Source of the DNA: Tamlana sp. I1
Lineage (GTDB): Bacteria > Bacteroidota > Bacteroidia > Flavobacteriales > Flavobacteriaceae
Length of the DNA: 64,000 nucleotides
Assembly: GCF_015355625.1 (NCBI RefSeq)
Contig: NZ_JACLAF010000005.1
Coordinates: forward strand, 186,001-250,000
Direction: 5' to 3'
The notes below the pieces were generated by a model. It did not search any database, had not been told where the DNA came from, and was given only the letters and a program-made list of their open reading frames with translations. The position numbers and the translations under genes were made by a program. Every line of letters begins with the position of its first letter. Positions within the stretch are counted from its first letter, which is position 1. Below, piece by piece: positions 17,127 through 26,048 of this stretch.

Positions 17127-17160
17127 TTTGTCCAACTTATTTTTAATATAATTAGACAAA
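17127..17160. promoter_or_regulatory. Inverted repeat overlapping the fasciclin-crt promoter, candidate operator
   Basis: TTTGTCCAA (17127-17135) and TTAGACAAA (17152-17160) are inverted copies with one mismatch and a 16-nt spacer. On the minus strand they coincide with a promoter match: TTTG (17160-17157), 17 nt, TAAGTTGG (17139-17132), giving a start near 17128 and a leader of about 50 nt to the fasciclin ATG. An inverted repeat spanning both promoter boxes is a natural site for a MerR-type regulator, and the adjacent CarH-like gene is the obvious candidate. Confidence 0.5.
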
Positions 17161-17209
17161 ATAATTTTAATCTGTTAATTTTATTCTTTAAATAAAGGAT
17201 ATTTTTGTT

Positions 17210-17217
17210 TAACTTTG
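17210..17217 (+). promoter_or_regulatory. -7 element of the CarH-like gene promoter
   Basis: TAACTTTG followed by C is a full match to TAnnTTTGC. A TTTA (17187-17190) lies 19 nt upstream as an imperfect -33 box. The expected start near 17221 lies between the TTG codon at 17215 and the ATG at 17236, which decides for the ATG as start codon. Confidence 0.6.
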
Positions 17218-17235
17218 CTGTATAAATACTTAGAC

Positions 17236-18114
17236 ATGAGTAACTATTCAATGGCTCACATTGTGGCTTTAACAGGCATAAAATCGCATACTTTAAGAAA
17301 ATGGGAGAGTCGTTACGACTTTTTAAAACCCAAACGCACCGAAACAAACATTCGTTATTATACCGATGAGCAACTAAAAAAATTGTTGAACATTTGTATT
17401 CTTACACGCAACGGTATAAGAATTTCTCAGATAAATAAATTAACTGATGAGGATATTCGTGTCAAGGTAACTGAGATTTTATTAGAAGGCACTTCGGAAG
17501 ATGAAATAAGCGCTTTAATATTAAGTACCCTCTCTCTTAATGAAGATGAATTTGATAAAGTAATTAATGCTCAAATTTTAAAAACAGGCTTAATTTCAAC
17601 CATTACGGGGCTTATTTATCCTTTTTTAGCTCAAGTTGGTGTGCTTTGGGGGGTTAATAAAGTGATGCCAGCTCAGGAACATTTTATTTCGAATTTGATT
17701 AGACAAAAAATATTTTCTGCTATAGAGCTTTTGCCTAAACCATTGCCAAATGCACCCAAAGCCGTAATGTTTTTACCTGAAAACGAAGACCATGAAATTG
17801 GCTTGTTGTTAGCGTCGTTTATTGCACAAAAACTAGGTTGGCGAGTGTATTATCTTGGGCAAAATGTGCCTAACGAAAATATTAAAATGGTGACTGAAAT
17901 TACAAATCCAGATTTGTTGGTTACCATGTTTATAACTCAAGATTCAAAAACAATTGAAAGCAGGTTAGCAAGTCTTATTCAAGATGTAAATTTACCCATA
18001 GCGCTTTCTGGTTATATTGAAAAGCCAGAAAATTTAAAATCTTTATCTGCTCAAGTTCATTATTTAAGTAAACCCGAGGAGTTTATTCCTTTGTTAAATG
18101 GGTTAAGCGCATAA
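17236..18114 (+). CDS. CarH-like MerR regulator with B12-binding photoreceptor domain
   Basis: Numbering from a possible TTG start at 17215: a MerR winged helix at about 13-70 (HTLRKWESRYDFLKPKRTE), then a helical cap with Trp145-x9-Glu155-His156, then a cobalamin-binding Rossmann domain with E191-D-H-E-I-G (ExHxxG; His193 would be the lower cobalt ligand). In CarH these motifs bind adenosylcobalamin; in the dark the protein represses carotenoid genes and light releases it. It diverges from the fasciclin-crt cluster. The residue after Trp145 is Gly, where Thermus CarH has the His that ligates cobalt after light, so its light response may differ. The ATG start follows from the promoter position; it drops the first seven residues. 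Confidence 0.85.
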   Translation: MSNYSMAHIVALTGIKSHTLRKWESRYDFLKPKRTETNIRYYTDEQLKKLLNICILTRNGIRISQINKLTDEDIRVKVTEILLEGTSEDEISALILSTLSLNEDEFDKVINAQILKTGLISTITGLIYPFLAQVGVLWGVNKVMPAQEHFISNLIRQKIFSAIELLPKPLPNAPKAVMFLPENEDHEIGLLLASFIAQKLGWRVYYLGQNVPNENIKMVTEITNPDLLVTMFITQDSKTIESRLASLIQDVNLPIALSGYIEKPENLKSLSAQVHYLSKPEEFIPLLNGLSA

Positions 18115-18136
18115 TTTACAGGTTTTTTTAATGGTT

Positions 18137-19426
18137 CTATTTCCGTTTTTCAATCATAGAACGCATACGCTGTTTGTCTAACAAACTCGAGCAGTTTTTT
18201 TCAAAATCGGATAGTGTTGCTTCTATTTCTTTTTGAATAACCATGCGGTTTTCCAGAGATATGTTTGGGTTTTTTTCTAAAAATTGTAAAACTTGAATTA
18301 ATTCATAAATTACAGAAGAATCATTTTTAGAATAATAGCGTATGGGCTGAATTAGTAAACGCATCAATTCATCGGCACATACATTATTTCTATAGATGGT
18401 TAAATTTTTGTCTTTTATAACTTCCGAAGTGGCATCGGCATATTCTAAGGATGTATGTAATAGTCGTCCTAGTTTTATTAAAGCATCAATAGCTGTTCCA
18501 GGATCGTTAATTCCTGGCGACATGGCTTTAACCGCAATTTCCATTAATTTAATCATACCGCCAATGCCTTTTTCTCCTTCATGTCTGTCGGTAGAAATAT
18601 ATAATGAAAAGAGGAGGTTTTTTACGGTGTCGTCGCTTAATTTGTTTTTAGATTTAATAATGGGGTCGCCTTCCCAAACATGTTCATTCATATAGGGAAT
18701 AACAGCAATCTCTAAAGTGGGTTGGTCTGCATCGTTATCAAATAGAGCTGTATCAAACGCTCTGAAATAGCCTGTTTTTTCATTGTTAATGGTGTGCCAA
18801 TCTTCGTGCTTAATAGATTTTATAAGTTTTTTAGTTTCTTTTTGATGCTCTAATTCCTGGCGGATATATTGGTTACTTTTTTTGTGAATTTTATCAATAA
18901 TATTATGAATTTGAACCGCTGTAGAGATGTTGTGAATAAAGTAAACAAACAATGCGGTGCAAAAAACACCAAATAATGCAGCGAGCATGGCAGATAATCC
19001 CAGGGAATTTGTGTCTACGCCATTTGCGCCTAAGGCAATTAAAATTAGAATGCAATAAAGCAGGGTTCCAATATAAATGCCTAGAATTATTTGGTGTTTT
19101 TTGTTAGAAATTAAACTGGGTAAAAGTCTTGGCGAAAAATTGCTAGACGCTTGGTTTAAAACGACCATGACCATCGTGAAACTAAAAACAGTAAGCGATA
19201 AAATTCCACCAATTAAGGTTGATAAAATAGATCGTGCTGTTTCATAATCGTTAATAAAAAGGAAGGGAATGCTTTTTTTTAGGGAGCTAATAAGCTCTAA
19301 ATTTTCTAAACGGATTGAAGCATAGGTTAATATAATAAATAGAAAACTGATTAAAACAGGATAAAAAGCAATGCTCTGTAAAATTTTATTATAGCTGCTT
19401 TTAATGAGTTTTAAAATGGTTTTCAT
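18137..19426 (-). CDS. DUF2254 family membrane protein
   Basis: A 429-residue inner-membrane protein with about four transmembrane segments in the first 170 residues (for example FYPVLISFLFIILTYASIRL) and a long soluble C-terminal domain with AMSPGINDPGTAIDALIKL, the conserved core of DUF2254. Function is unknown. It converges on the CarH-like gene with a short gap and has no clear operon partner. Confidence 0.83.
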   Translation of the reverse strand: MKTILKLIKSSYNKILQSIAFYPVLISFLFIILTYASIRLENLELISSLKKSIPFLFINDYETARSILSTLIGGILSLTVFSFTMVMVVLNQASSNFSPRLLPSLISNKKHQIILGIYIGTLLYCILILIALGANGVDTNSLGLSAMLAALFGVFCTALFVYFIHNISTAVQIHNIIDKIHKKSNQYIRQELEHQKETKKLIKSIKHEDWHTINNEKTGYFRAFDTALFDNDADQPTLEIAVIPYMNEHVWEGDPIIKSKNKLSDDTVKNLLFSLYISTDRHEGEKGIGGMIKLMEIAVKAMSPGINDPGTAIDALIKLGRLLHTSLEYADATSEVIKDKNLTIYRNNVCADELMRLLIQPIRYYSKNDSSVIYELIQVLQFLEKNPNISLENRMVIQKEIEATLSDFEKNCSSLLDKQRMRSMIEKRK

Positions 19427-19492
19427 AAATATTTATAACATTTCCAATTGAAACTACAAGGTAGCAAACACTTTCTGTTTTACCTATACCAA

Positions 19493-19942
19493 TTACTTAT
19501 TCCTCTTAAAAAGGTAGCGTGTTATAAAAATTCCTTGTCCGTCATCTCTACCAGAATCACTTTCAACAGCGCTTGTAACAAAAGCCAATTCCCAGCCTTC
19601 AGCAACCATGTCGTTAATTTTAGATGCGATTACAGCATCATTAGCAGCGATGTTTTGAAAACGAATGCCCGCAATGTTATAAAAGTTTAAAAGTTTTGTT
19701 TCGTCGTAATCTTTAACGCGAATGTCGCTACGATTTGATTTATTACGCTTGTTGTTGTCTTCAGTTTGAGTACTGGTATATTCTTTAAAGTCCTTGTCTT
19801 CATTAGCACTAATTATTCTAGAACGCCCTAATCCGCTAGGAACAATAGATTCTACACTAGTAACTACTTTGTACTCTACTTGCGCGGTTGTTTCGGTAAA
19901 AGAGAATAAAGCAATCGTTAACGCAAATAATAATTTTTTCAT
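19493..19942 (-). CDS. Secreted protein of unknown function with a DUF4177-like tail
   Basis: A 149-residue protein with a signal peptide (MKKLLFALTIALFSFTETTA, then Q), a polar low-complexity middle (TQTEDNNKRNKSNRSD) and a C-terminal segment NDMVAEGWELAFVTSAV that resembles small DUF4177-type domains. No enzyme motif is seen. Stand-alone gene on the minus strand, divergent from rsgA. Confidence 0.65.
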   Translation of the reverse strand: MKKLLFALTIALFSFTETTAQVEYKVVTSVESIVPSGLGRSRIISANEDKDFKEYTSTQTEDNNKRNKSNRSDIRVKDYDETKLLNFYNIAGIRFQNIAANDAVIASKINDMVAEGWELAFVTSAVESDSGRDDGQGIFITRYLFKRNK

Positions 19943-20029
19943 GTTGTAATCGTATTTTTAAAGTTATGAGTCGAATATAATATTTTTCTTAAATTGAAAA
20001 GTTGTTAATTTGTATAATAATTATTTTTA

Positions 20030-20980
20030 ATGACAGGACAAGTATATAAATCTACAGGAAGCTGGTACACGGTAAAAAATGAATTAGGACATGTTTACGA
20101 ATGTCGTATAAAAGGTAAATTCCGTTTAAAAGGCATAAAAAGTACAAACCCTATTGCGGTTGGTGATTTGGTAGATTTTGAACTTGAAACCGATAATAAT
20201 CAAGAGTCTGGAGTTATTTATAACATCCATGACCGACGTAATTATATTGTTAGAAAATCGGTAAACCTCTCCAAACAAACCCATATTATTGCGGCAAATT
20301 TGGATCAGGTTTTTTTAATGATTACTATAAATAACCCGCCAACTTTAACCAGTTTTATAGACCGCTTTTTAGTAACTGCCGAAGCCTATTCGGTAAAAAC
20401 CGTTTTATTATTTAATAAAATTGATGTTTACGATGAAGATACGCTAAATGAAGTACGCTATTTAGCACATGTGTACCGAAAAATAGGGTATGAGTGCATT
20501 GGTGTTTCCGCGGTTACCGGAAAAAATATTGATAAGGTTAAAGCACTCATGAAGGATAAAGTGAGTATGTTTTCTGGACATTCTGGTGTTGGAAAATCAA
20601 CGCTTGTAAACAGTATCGAGCCTGGATTAAACATAAAAACAAAAGCCATTTCTACCCAACACATGCAGGGGCAGCATACCACAACATTTGCAGAAATGTT
20701 CGATTTAAGTTTTGGAGCCAAAATTATAGATACTCCAGGCATTAAAGGTTTTGGCGTGGTTGATATGGATAAAGAAGAAATTGGCGACTATTTTCCTGAA
20801 ATATTCAAACTAAAACAAGATTGTAAATTTAATAATTGTCTTCATGTTAAAGAACCCCATTGTGCGGTGAAAAAAGCTTTAGAAGATGAAGAGATAGAAT
20901 ACACCCGTTACCGCAGTTATTTGCAAATTATTGAAGGGGAAGATGAACATTACAGAACCGATATTTGGGATAATCAATAG
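20030..20980 (+). CDS. rsgA: Small-ribosomal-subunit-dependent GTPase A
   Basis: A circularly permuted GTPase that checks maturation of the 30S subunit. The 316 residues contain an N-terminal OB fold, NKID (G4, 129-132) before GHSGVGKST (G1/P-loop, 183-191), then DTPGIKGFG (G3), and a C-terminal zinc knuckle with Cys/His ligands (DCKFNNCLHVKEPHC). The order G4-G1-G3 is diagnostic. It is followed after about 94 nt by dtd on the same strand. Confidence 0.95.
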   Translation: MTGQVYKSTGSWYTVKNELGHVYECRIKGKFRLKGIKSTNPIAVGDLVDFELETDNNQESGVIYNIHDRRNYIVRKSVNLSKQTHIIAANLDQVFLMITINNPPTLTSFIDRFLVTAEAYSVKTVLLFNKIDVYDEDTLNEVRYLAHVYRKIGYECIGVSAVTGKNIDKVKALMKDKVSMFSGHSGVGKSTLVNSIEPGLNIKTKAISTQHMQGQHTTTFAEMFDLSFGAKIIDTPGIKGFGVVDMDKEEIGDYFPEIFKLKQDCKFNNCLHVKEPHCAVKKALEDEEIEYTRYRSYLQIIEGEDEHYRTDIWDNQ

Positions 20981-21074
20981 TCAATCTTTCAACAATCAAT
21001 TCAAAGTTGCAGTGTTCAGTTTAATTAATATAAAAACTTCAAAAAATAATTAGCTCCCGTTAAGAATTTAAAAA

Positions 21075-21527
21075 ATGAAAATTGTTATACAACGCGTTTC
21101 AAAAGCCAGTGTCACTATTGAAGGTGAAAAAGTAGCAAACATCAATCAAGGATTTTTAATTCTATTAGGCATTGTTGCCGATGATACTTTAGATGACATT
21201 AAATGGCTAACAAACAAAATTGTAAATCTTCGTGTTTTTGAAGATGATGACGGCGTGATGAACACATCTATAAAAGATGCTAATGGCGATGTTATTGCGG
21301 TAAGTCAATTTACTTTACACGCTTCAACCAAAAAAGGAAACCGCCCGAGTTATATTAAAGCTGCAAAACCAGATATAGCCATTCCTATGTATGAAACTTT
21401 TGTAAAACAACTCACAATCGATTTAGGCAAAACCGTGCAAACAGGGCAGTTTGGTGCCGATATGAAAGTTGAATTGATAAACGATGGTCCTGTAACAATA
21501 ATTATCGATTCTAAAAACAAAGAATAA
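21075..21527 (+). CDS. dtd: D-aminoacyl-tRNA deacylase
   Basis: Removes D-amino acids wrongly attached to tRNA. The 150-residue length and the two family motifs SQFTLHA (near residue 77) and NDGPVT (near 137), which make up the active-site cleft of the homodimer, are all present. The stop overlaps the next ATG as TAATG, so it is coupled to the membrane hydrolase-like gene. Confidence 0.95.
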   Translation: MKIVIQRVSKASVTIEGEKVANINQGFLILLGIVADDTLDDIKWLTNKIVNLRVFEDDDGVMNTSIKDANGDVIAVSQFTLHASTKKGNRPSYIKAAKPDIAIPMYETFVKQLTIDLGKTVQTGQFGADMKVELINDGPVTIIIDSKNKE

Positions 21528-22051
21528 TGGCTTCTATTTTTGGTCACGGCGTTGTTGGGTATGGCATCACTAAATTAATAGACAACAACGATTTGAAATG
21601 GTTGCTTTTGGCTGCTGTTTTTTCAACCATACTTCCCGATTTAGATGTGCTGGCTTTTCATTTTGGTATTCCTTACGAGCATGCTTTAGGGCATCGTGGC
21701 TTTACACATTCCATACTATTTGCATTTATTTGGTCACTTTTTTTAATGTTGACTTTAGGGCGGAAAAATAAAACCATTTGGATTTTTGTTATTTTTTTAT
21801 CCACACTATCTCACGGCCTTTTAGATGCGATGACCACAGGTGGTAAAGGCGTTGGTTTCTTTATTCCTTTTGATAATAGTCGTTATTTCTTCCCTTGTCG
21901 TCCTATTAAAGTTTCCCCTATTGGTGTAGAGCGTTTTTTCTCAGAATGGGGTTTAAAAGTGCTTTTCAGCGAATTTAAGTACATAGTTGTTCCTGTTTTT
22001 CTTATATTGGCAGCACGAAAATTATTAAGAAACCATCTCTCAAAAAAGTAG
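21527..22051 (+). CDS. Membrane-bound metal-dependent hydrolase of the YdjM/DUF457 family
   Basis: A 174-residue inner-membrane protein with about four spans and the family's conserved polar motifs within or next to them: FGHG (5-8), PDLDVLAF near residue 37, HRGFTHS near 56 and SHGLLDAMT near 88. Family members are predicted zinc-dependent hydrolases; E. coli YdjM is SOS-induced. The substrate is unknown. Translation is coupled to dtd by a one-base overlap. Confidence 0.85.
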   Translation: MASIFGHGVVGYGITKLIDNNDLKWLLLAAVFSTILPDLDVLAFHFGIPYEHALGHRGFTHSILFAFIWSLFLMLTLGRKNKTIWIFVIFLSTLSHGLLDAMTTGGKGVGFFIPFDNSRYFFPCRPIKVSPIGVERFFSEWGLKVLFSEFKYIVVPVFLILAARKLLRNHLSKK

Positions 22052-22125
22052 CATTAATTTTTTTCAATAATAAGCTGTAATAAACTAACCATTTATTACT
22101 TAAGCTAACACACTAACACCCAAAT

Positions 22126-24039
22126 ATGAACTTTAAATTTTGTGTGAATATTTATGTTCTATTCACAACAATGTTAGTTTTTGGACAAGAAAACTTGCAT
22201 CAAGTTAATACAATTCCACCTGAGCTTCTCGAAAAGTCTAATGCTGTAATTCGTTTAAACGAGGTGACTTACAATATGGAGTCGGTTCAAAAAATGCACG
22301 TTCAAGGCAAGCGTATCATAACCATTTTAAATGCACATGGCGACAAGCATATTGATGCGTTTATGCATTATGATGGCAACATCAAAATCAAGGATTTAAA
22401 AGTTTTGGTATACGATGCTCATGGCAACCTAATCGACAAAATAAAAGAAAGCGATTTTAAGGATGTGAGCGCTGTAAGTGGAGGTACTTTGTATTCCGAT
22501 TCTCGGGTTAAATATTTGTCGCATACTGCTATTAATTACCCGTACACTATTGAGTTTATTTATGATTTTACCGATGAAAATACCGCATTTATTAGGTCGT
22601 TTGTTCCTGTAAACGATTTTTTAGTAAGTGTTGAAAAAAGCAGTTATACGGTAAATTATCCTCGCGATATAACCATTAAAACTAAAGAGAAGAATTTTGA
22701 TGATTTTAATTTAGAAAAGGAGGAAGTCGAAGGGATAATTCATTTTGAAGTTAAAAATATTAAGGCTTTTAAAGATGAAGCTTACAGTCCTGAATTTTTC
22801 GATATGGCTCCAATGGTTTTAGTTACTTCAACCGAATTTCAATTGGAAGGCGTACAAACAAAAGTTGAAACTTGGAACGACTTTGGGAACTGGATGTACC
22901 ACGATTTAATTAAAGACACACACGATTTGTCTGAAGCTACAAAAGCTAAAATTAAGGCTTTGGTAAAAGATGAGCCTAACGATTACTCGAAAGCAAAAAA
23001 AATATACGAATACGTTCAAAATAAAACCCGTTACATAGGGGTGCAAGTTGGTATTGGTGGCTGGAAACCTTTTAATGCCTCAGAAGTTGATGCTTTGGGC
23101 TATGGCGATTGTAAAGGTTTAACCAATTATACTTTGGCGCTGTTACAAGCTGCGGGAATTAAATCTAATTATACAGTGGTTTATGCAAAAGCTTCGCAAC
23201 GTAGTTTTGAAAACGATTTTGTTTCCATGCAGGGCAACCATGTTATACTTAATATTCCTATGGAAAATGAAGATGTTTGGTTAGAATGTACCAGTCAAAA
23301 ACTTCCCTTCGGATTTATTGGCGATTTTACAGACGATAGAGATGTGTTGGTCATTTCCCCCGAAGGTGCCGAAATAAAACACACCAAGAAATATACGGTT
23401 GAAGACAATTTACAAACCATAAAAGCCAACTATGTGGTTTCAAATGAAGGTGCTATAGATGTAAATATTCATGTTGTTTCTGAAGGGATTCAATACGATG
23501 ATAAATATATGTTAGAAACCGAAACCGAACGCGATTTAGACAAAGCTTATAAAGAACGTTGGGGGTATATTAATCGAATTTCAATTGATGAGATGCATAT
23601 TGAAAACAATAAAACCGATGTGCAGTTTATTGAAAACATTCATTTTCAGGCAGGAAATTATGCTAAAAAAATAGGCGATAGAATGTTACTAACTCTAAAT
23701 ACAGTAAACAGAAATACGCATATTCCAGACAGATACAGAAATCGAATCTGGCCACTAAAAGTAAAAAGAGGTTTTAAAGATGTAGATGAAATAGAAATAA
23801 AATGGCCTGCAGAGTATAAAATTGAAGCCATGCCTAAAGCCATAACCATAGAAAACAAATTTGGAAGTTATAAAACAGCCATTGAGACCATAGATGAAAA
23901 CACATTAATTTATAAACGTGAATTTATAATTAAAGATGGCGCCTTTCCAAAGGAAGATTATGATGCATTTAGAAATTTTCACAAGGAAGTTTCAAAACAA
24001 GATAATGCCAAAGTAGCACTAATTAAAACCAATCTATAA
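22126..24039 (+). CDS. Secreted DUF3857 and transglutaminase-like protein, catalytic residues present
   Basis: 637 residues with a signal peptide (VNIYVLFTTMLVFGQ), an N-terminal DUF3857 domain and a central transglutaminase-like core: GYGDCKG with Cys329, GNHVIL with His372, and WLECTS where an acidic residue (Glu387) replaces the usual Asp. A DUF3858-like beta domain follows. Such proteins are common in Bacteroidota and probably act on periplasmic or surface peptides, but no substrate is known. It is coupled by TAATG to a paralogue that has lost the active site. Confidence 0.85.
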   Translation: MNFKFCVNIYVLFTTMLVFGQENLHQVNTIPPELLEKSNAVIRLNEVTYNMESVQKMHVQGKRIITILNAHGDKHIDAFMHYDGNIKIKDLKVLVYDAHGNLIDKIKESDFKDVSAVSGGTLYSDSRVKYLSHTAINYPYTIEFIYDFTDENTAFIRSFVPVNDFLVSVEKSSYTVNYPRDITIKTKEKNFDDFNLEKEEVEGIIHFEVKNIKAFKDEAYSPEFFDMAPMVLVTSTEFQLEGVQTKVETWNDFGNWMYHDLIKDTHDLSEATKAKIKALVKDEPNDYSKAKKIYEYVQNKTRYIGVQVGIGGWKPFNASEVDALGYGDCKGLTNYTLALLQAAGIKSNYTVVYAKASQRSFENDFVSMQGNHVILNIPMENEDVWLECTSQKLPFGFIGDFTDDRDVLVISPEGAEIKHTKKYTVEDNLQTIKANYVVSNEGAIDVNIHVVSEGIQYDDKYMLETETERDLDKAYKERWGYINRISIDEMHIENNKTDVQFIENIHFQAGNYAKKIGDRMLLTLNTVNRNTHIPDRYRNRIWPLKVKRGFKDVDEIEIKWPAEYKIEAMPKAITIENKFGSYKTAIETIDENTLIYKREFIIKDGAFPKEDYDAFRNFHKEVSKQDNAKVALIKTNL

Positions 24040-26048
24040 TGAGAATTTCAGTAATTTTATTAACCCTATTAGTATCAATAACAACCTTTGCACAGGATTA
24101 CGATTTTGGTAAAGTTTCAAAAGAAGAATTAGAAGAAACGGTAAATCCCATAGATTCTTCAGCATCTGCCGCTTATTTGTATAAATTTAGAAAAACGTAT
24201 TTTCAGTATGTAAAAGAAAAAGGTTTCCAAGTTGTTACCGAAGTTCACGAGCGTATTAAAATTTACAACCAAGAAGGCTTTGAGTATGCTACAAAAACAG
24301 TTAATCTATATAAAAATGGAAACGATAAAGAAGATTTAAAAAATATTAAAGCCTATACTTACAATTTGGTTGATGGTGAAGTAGAAAAGGAAAAACTTGA
24401 TAAAAAAGCTATTTTTAAACTCGAACAATCAAAATACAGAGATCAAGAAAAATTCACTCTACCTAATATTAAAAATGGCTGTATTGTAGAATATAAATAT
24501 AGAGTTGATTCTCCTTATATTTCGAATATAGACGATTATATCTTTCAAGAAGAAATACCAATTAAAAAGCTGGAAGCCGAATTTGAAGCTCCAGAATATT
24601 TTGTATACAAGCAAAATGTTAGAGGTTACTTGCCTATAACACCTATAAAAGAAACTAGAAATGATAAAATTACTTTTACCAATATGGTTAGAAGTTCAGG
24701 AGGTATGTCGGCAACTACAAGCTCATTTCAATCTCAAGATGTTAATTTTGTAAAAAATAGGTCGTCATATAATCTTTCTAATATTCCAGCATTAAAAGAG
24801 GAGGCTTATGTGAATAATATTAATAATTACCGTTCTTCAGTAAAATATGAGCTTTCTTATACGAAGTATCCAGATTCCCCTATGGATTATTATTCGACAA
24901 CTTGGGAGGCTGTGGTTAAAAATATTTATGAAAACCCAAGTTTTGGAAGTGAATTGGATAAAAAAGGCTATTATGAAGACGATATTGATGCTTTAATTGG
25001 TTCTATTTCAGATCCTGTACAACGTGCTTACTTGATTTTTAATTTTGTAAAAACTAGGATGAAATGGAATAGTTACCACAGTTATTACACCAACGAAGGA
25101 GTAAAAAGAGCCTATAAAGATCAGGTAGGTAACGTTGCCGAAATTAATTTAATGCTAACCTCTATGCTGCGTCATGCAGGATTAAGAGCCTATCCTGTAT
25201 TGGTGAGTACTAGAAATAATGGTGTGCCTTTATTTCCAACCCGAGAAGGTTATAATTACGTGGTAAGTTGTGTGCGTTTTCCAGAGGGCGATATGTTGTT
25301 AGATGCTACAAATAAATATGCAATGCCTAATGTCTTGCCAGAGAAAGCATTAAATTGGCAAGGGCGAATTATTTCAGAGCATGGCGGCTCGGAGTTGATA
25401 GATTTATACCCTAAAAAGAAATCGTTGAACAGTGTTTTTATGATGGTTAATTTACATGAAGACGGAAATCTTGAAGGCGCATACAGAAGTATAAAAACCA
25501 ACCATAATGCGTTAGCGTTTAGAGATAAGTATATTGATTATAATAAGGAAGAATATTTAGAAAAGTTAGAAAATAAATATGATGGCATGGAGGTTTCAGA
25601 GTATGAAGTTAAAGATCCATTAGATTTATCAAAACCCATCACCGAGTCTTATAAATTTGTAAAAGAAAGTCAAGCCGACATCATCGGAGACAAAATGTAT
25701 TTTTCGCCGCTATTCTTCTTAAGAGCCAGCGAAAATCCATTTAAATTAGAAGAGCGAGCCTACCCAGTCGATTTTAGCTATCCACAAGTTACTAAATTCC
25801 GCATTCAAATCGATTTGCCAGAAGGTTATAAAGTTGAAAGTATTCCTGAGTCAGGGGCGTTTAAAATGCCTGATAATTTAGGGGTTTTTAAGTATAATTT
25901 ATCAGTTCAGGATAATAAAGTGCAGCTCATGGTAAATTCAGATATAAACGAATCTATTATAACGCCTGCTTATTATGCCGCGTTAAAAGCGTATTTTAGC
26001 CAACTCGTAGAAAAACAAGGAGAACAAATCGTTTTAAGTAGAATTTAA
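24039..26048 (+). CDS. Secreted DUF3857 protein with a degenerate transglutaminase core
   Basis: 669 residues with a signal peptide (ISVILLTLLVSITTFAQ), DUF3857 and a transglutaminase-like fold, paralogous to the gene just upstream. At the position of the catalytic Cys it has Val (GNVAEINLML, V366), and at the His position Tyr (GYNYVV, Y407); only the Asp (LLDAT, D422) is kept. It is therefore probably a binding or structural protein rather than an enzyme. It overlaps its neighbours on both sides by one base (TAATG), so the two proteins are probably made together and may pair. Confidence 0.82.
   Translation: MRISVILLTLLVSITTFAQDYDFGKVSKEELEETVNPIDSSASAAYLYKFRKTYFQYVKEKGFQVVTEVHERIKIYNQEGFEYATKTVNLYKNGNDKEDLKNIKAYTYNLVDGEVEKEKLDKKAIFKLEQSKYRDQEKFTLPNIKNGCIVEYKYRVDSPYISNIDDYIFQEEIPIKKLEAEFEAPEYFVYKQNVRGYLPITPIKETRNDKITFTNMVRSSGGMSATTSSFQSQDVNFVKNRSSYNLSNIPALKEEAYVNNINNYRSSVKYELSYTKYPDSPMDYYSTTWEAVVKNIYENPSFGSELDKKGYYEDDIDALIGSISDPVQRAYLIFNFVKTRMKWNSYHSYYTNEGVKRAYKDQVGNVAEINLMLTSMLRHAGLRAYPVLVSTRNNGVPLFPTREGYNYVVSCVRFPEGDMLLDATNKYAMPNVLPEKALNWQGRIISEHGGSELIDLYPKKKSLNSVFMMVNLHEDGNLEGAYRSIKTNHNALAFRDKYIDYNKEEYLEKLENKYDGMEVSEYEVKDPLDLSKPITESYKFVKESQADIIGDKMYFSPLFFLRASENPFKLEERAYPVDFSYPQVTKFRIQIDLPEGYKVESIPESGAFKMPDNLGVFKYNLSVQDNKVQLMVNSDINESIITPAYYAALKAYFSQLVEKQGEQIVLSRI

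Noticed and set aside
16734-17195. Long plus-strand frame opposite the fasciclin gene
   Set aside because: It mirrors the fasciclin coding sequence and the promoter region in the opposite strand, and its sequence resembles no protein.
17078-17347. N-terminal extension of the fasciclin protein by 90 residues
   Set aside because: It crosses the divergent promoter and the start of the CarH-like gene, has no recognisable features, and the ATG at 17077 gives a normal lipoprotein signal peptide.
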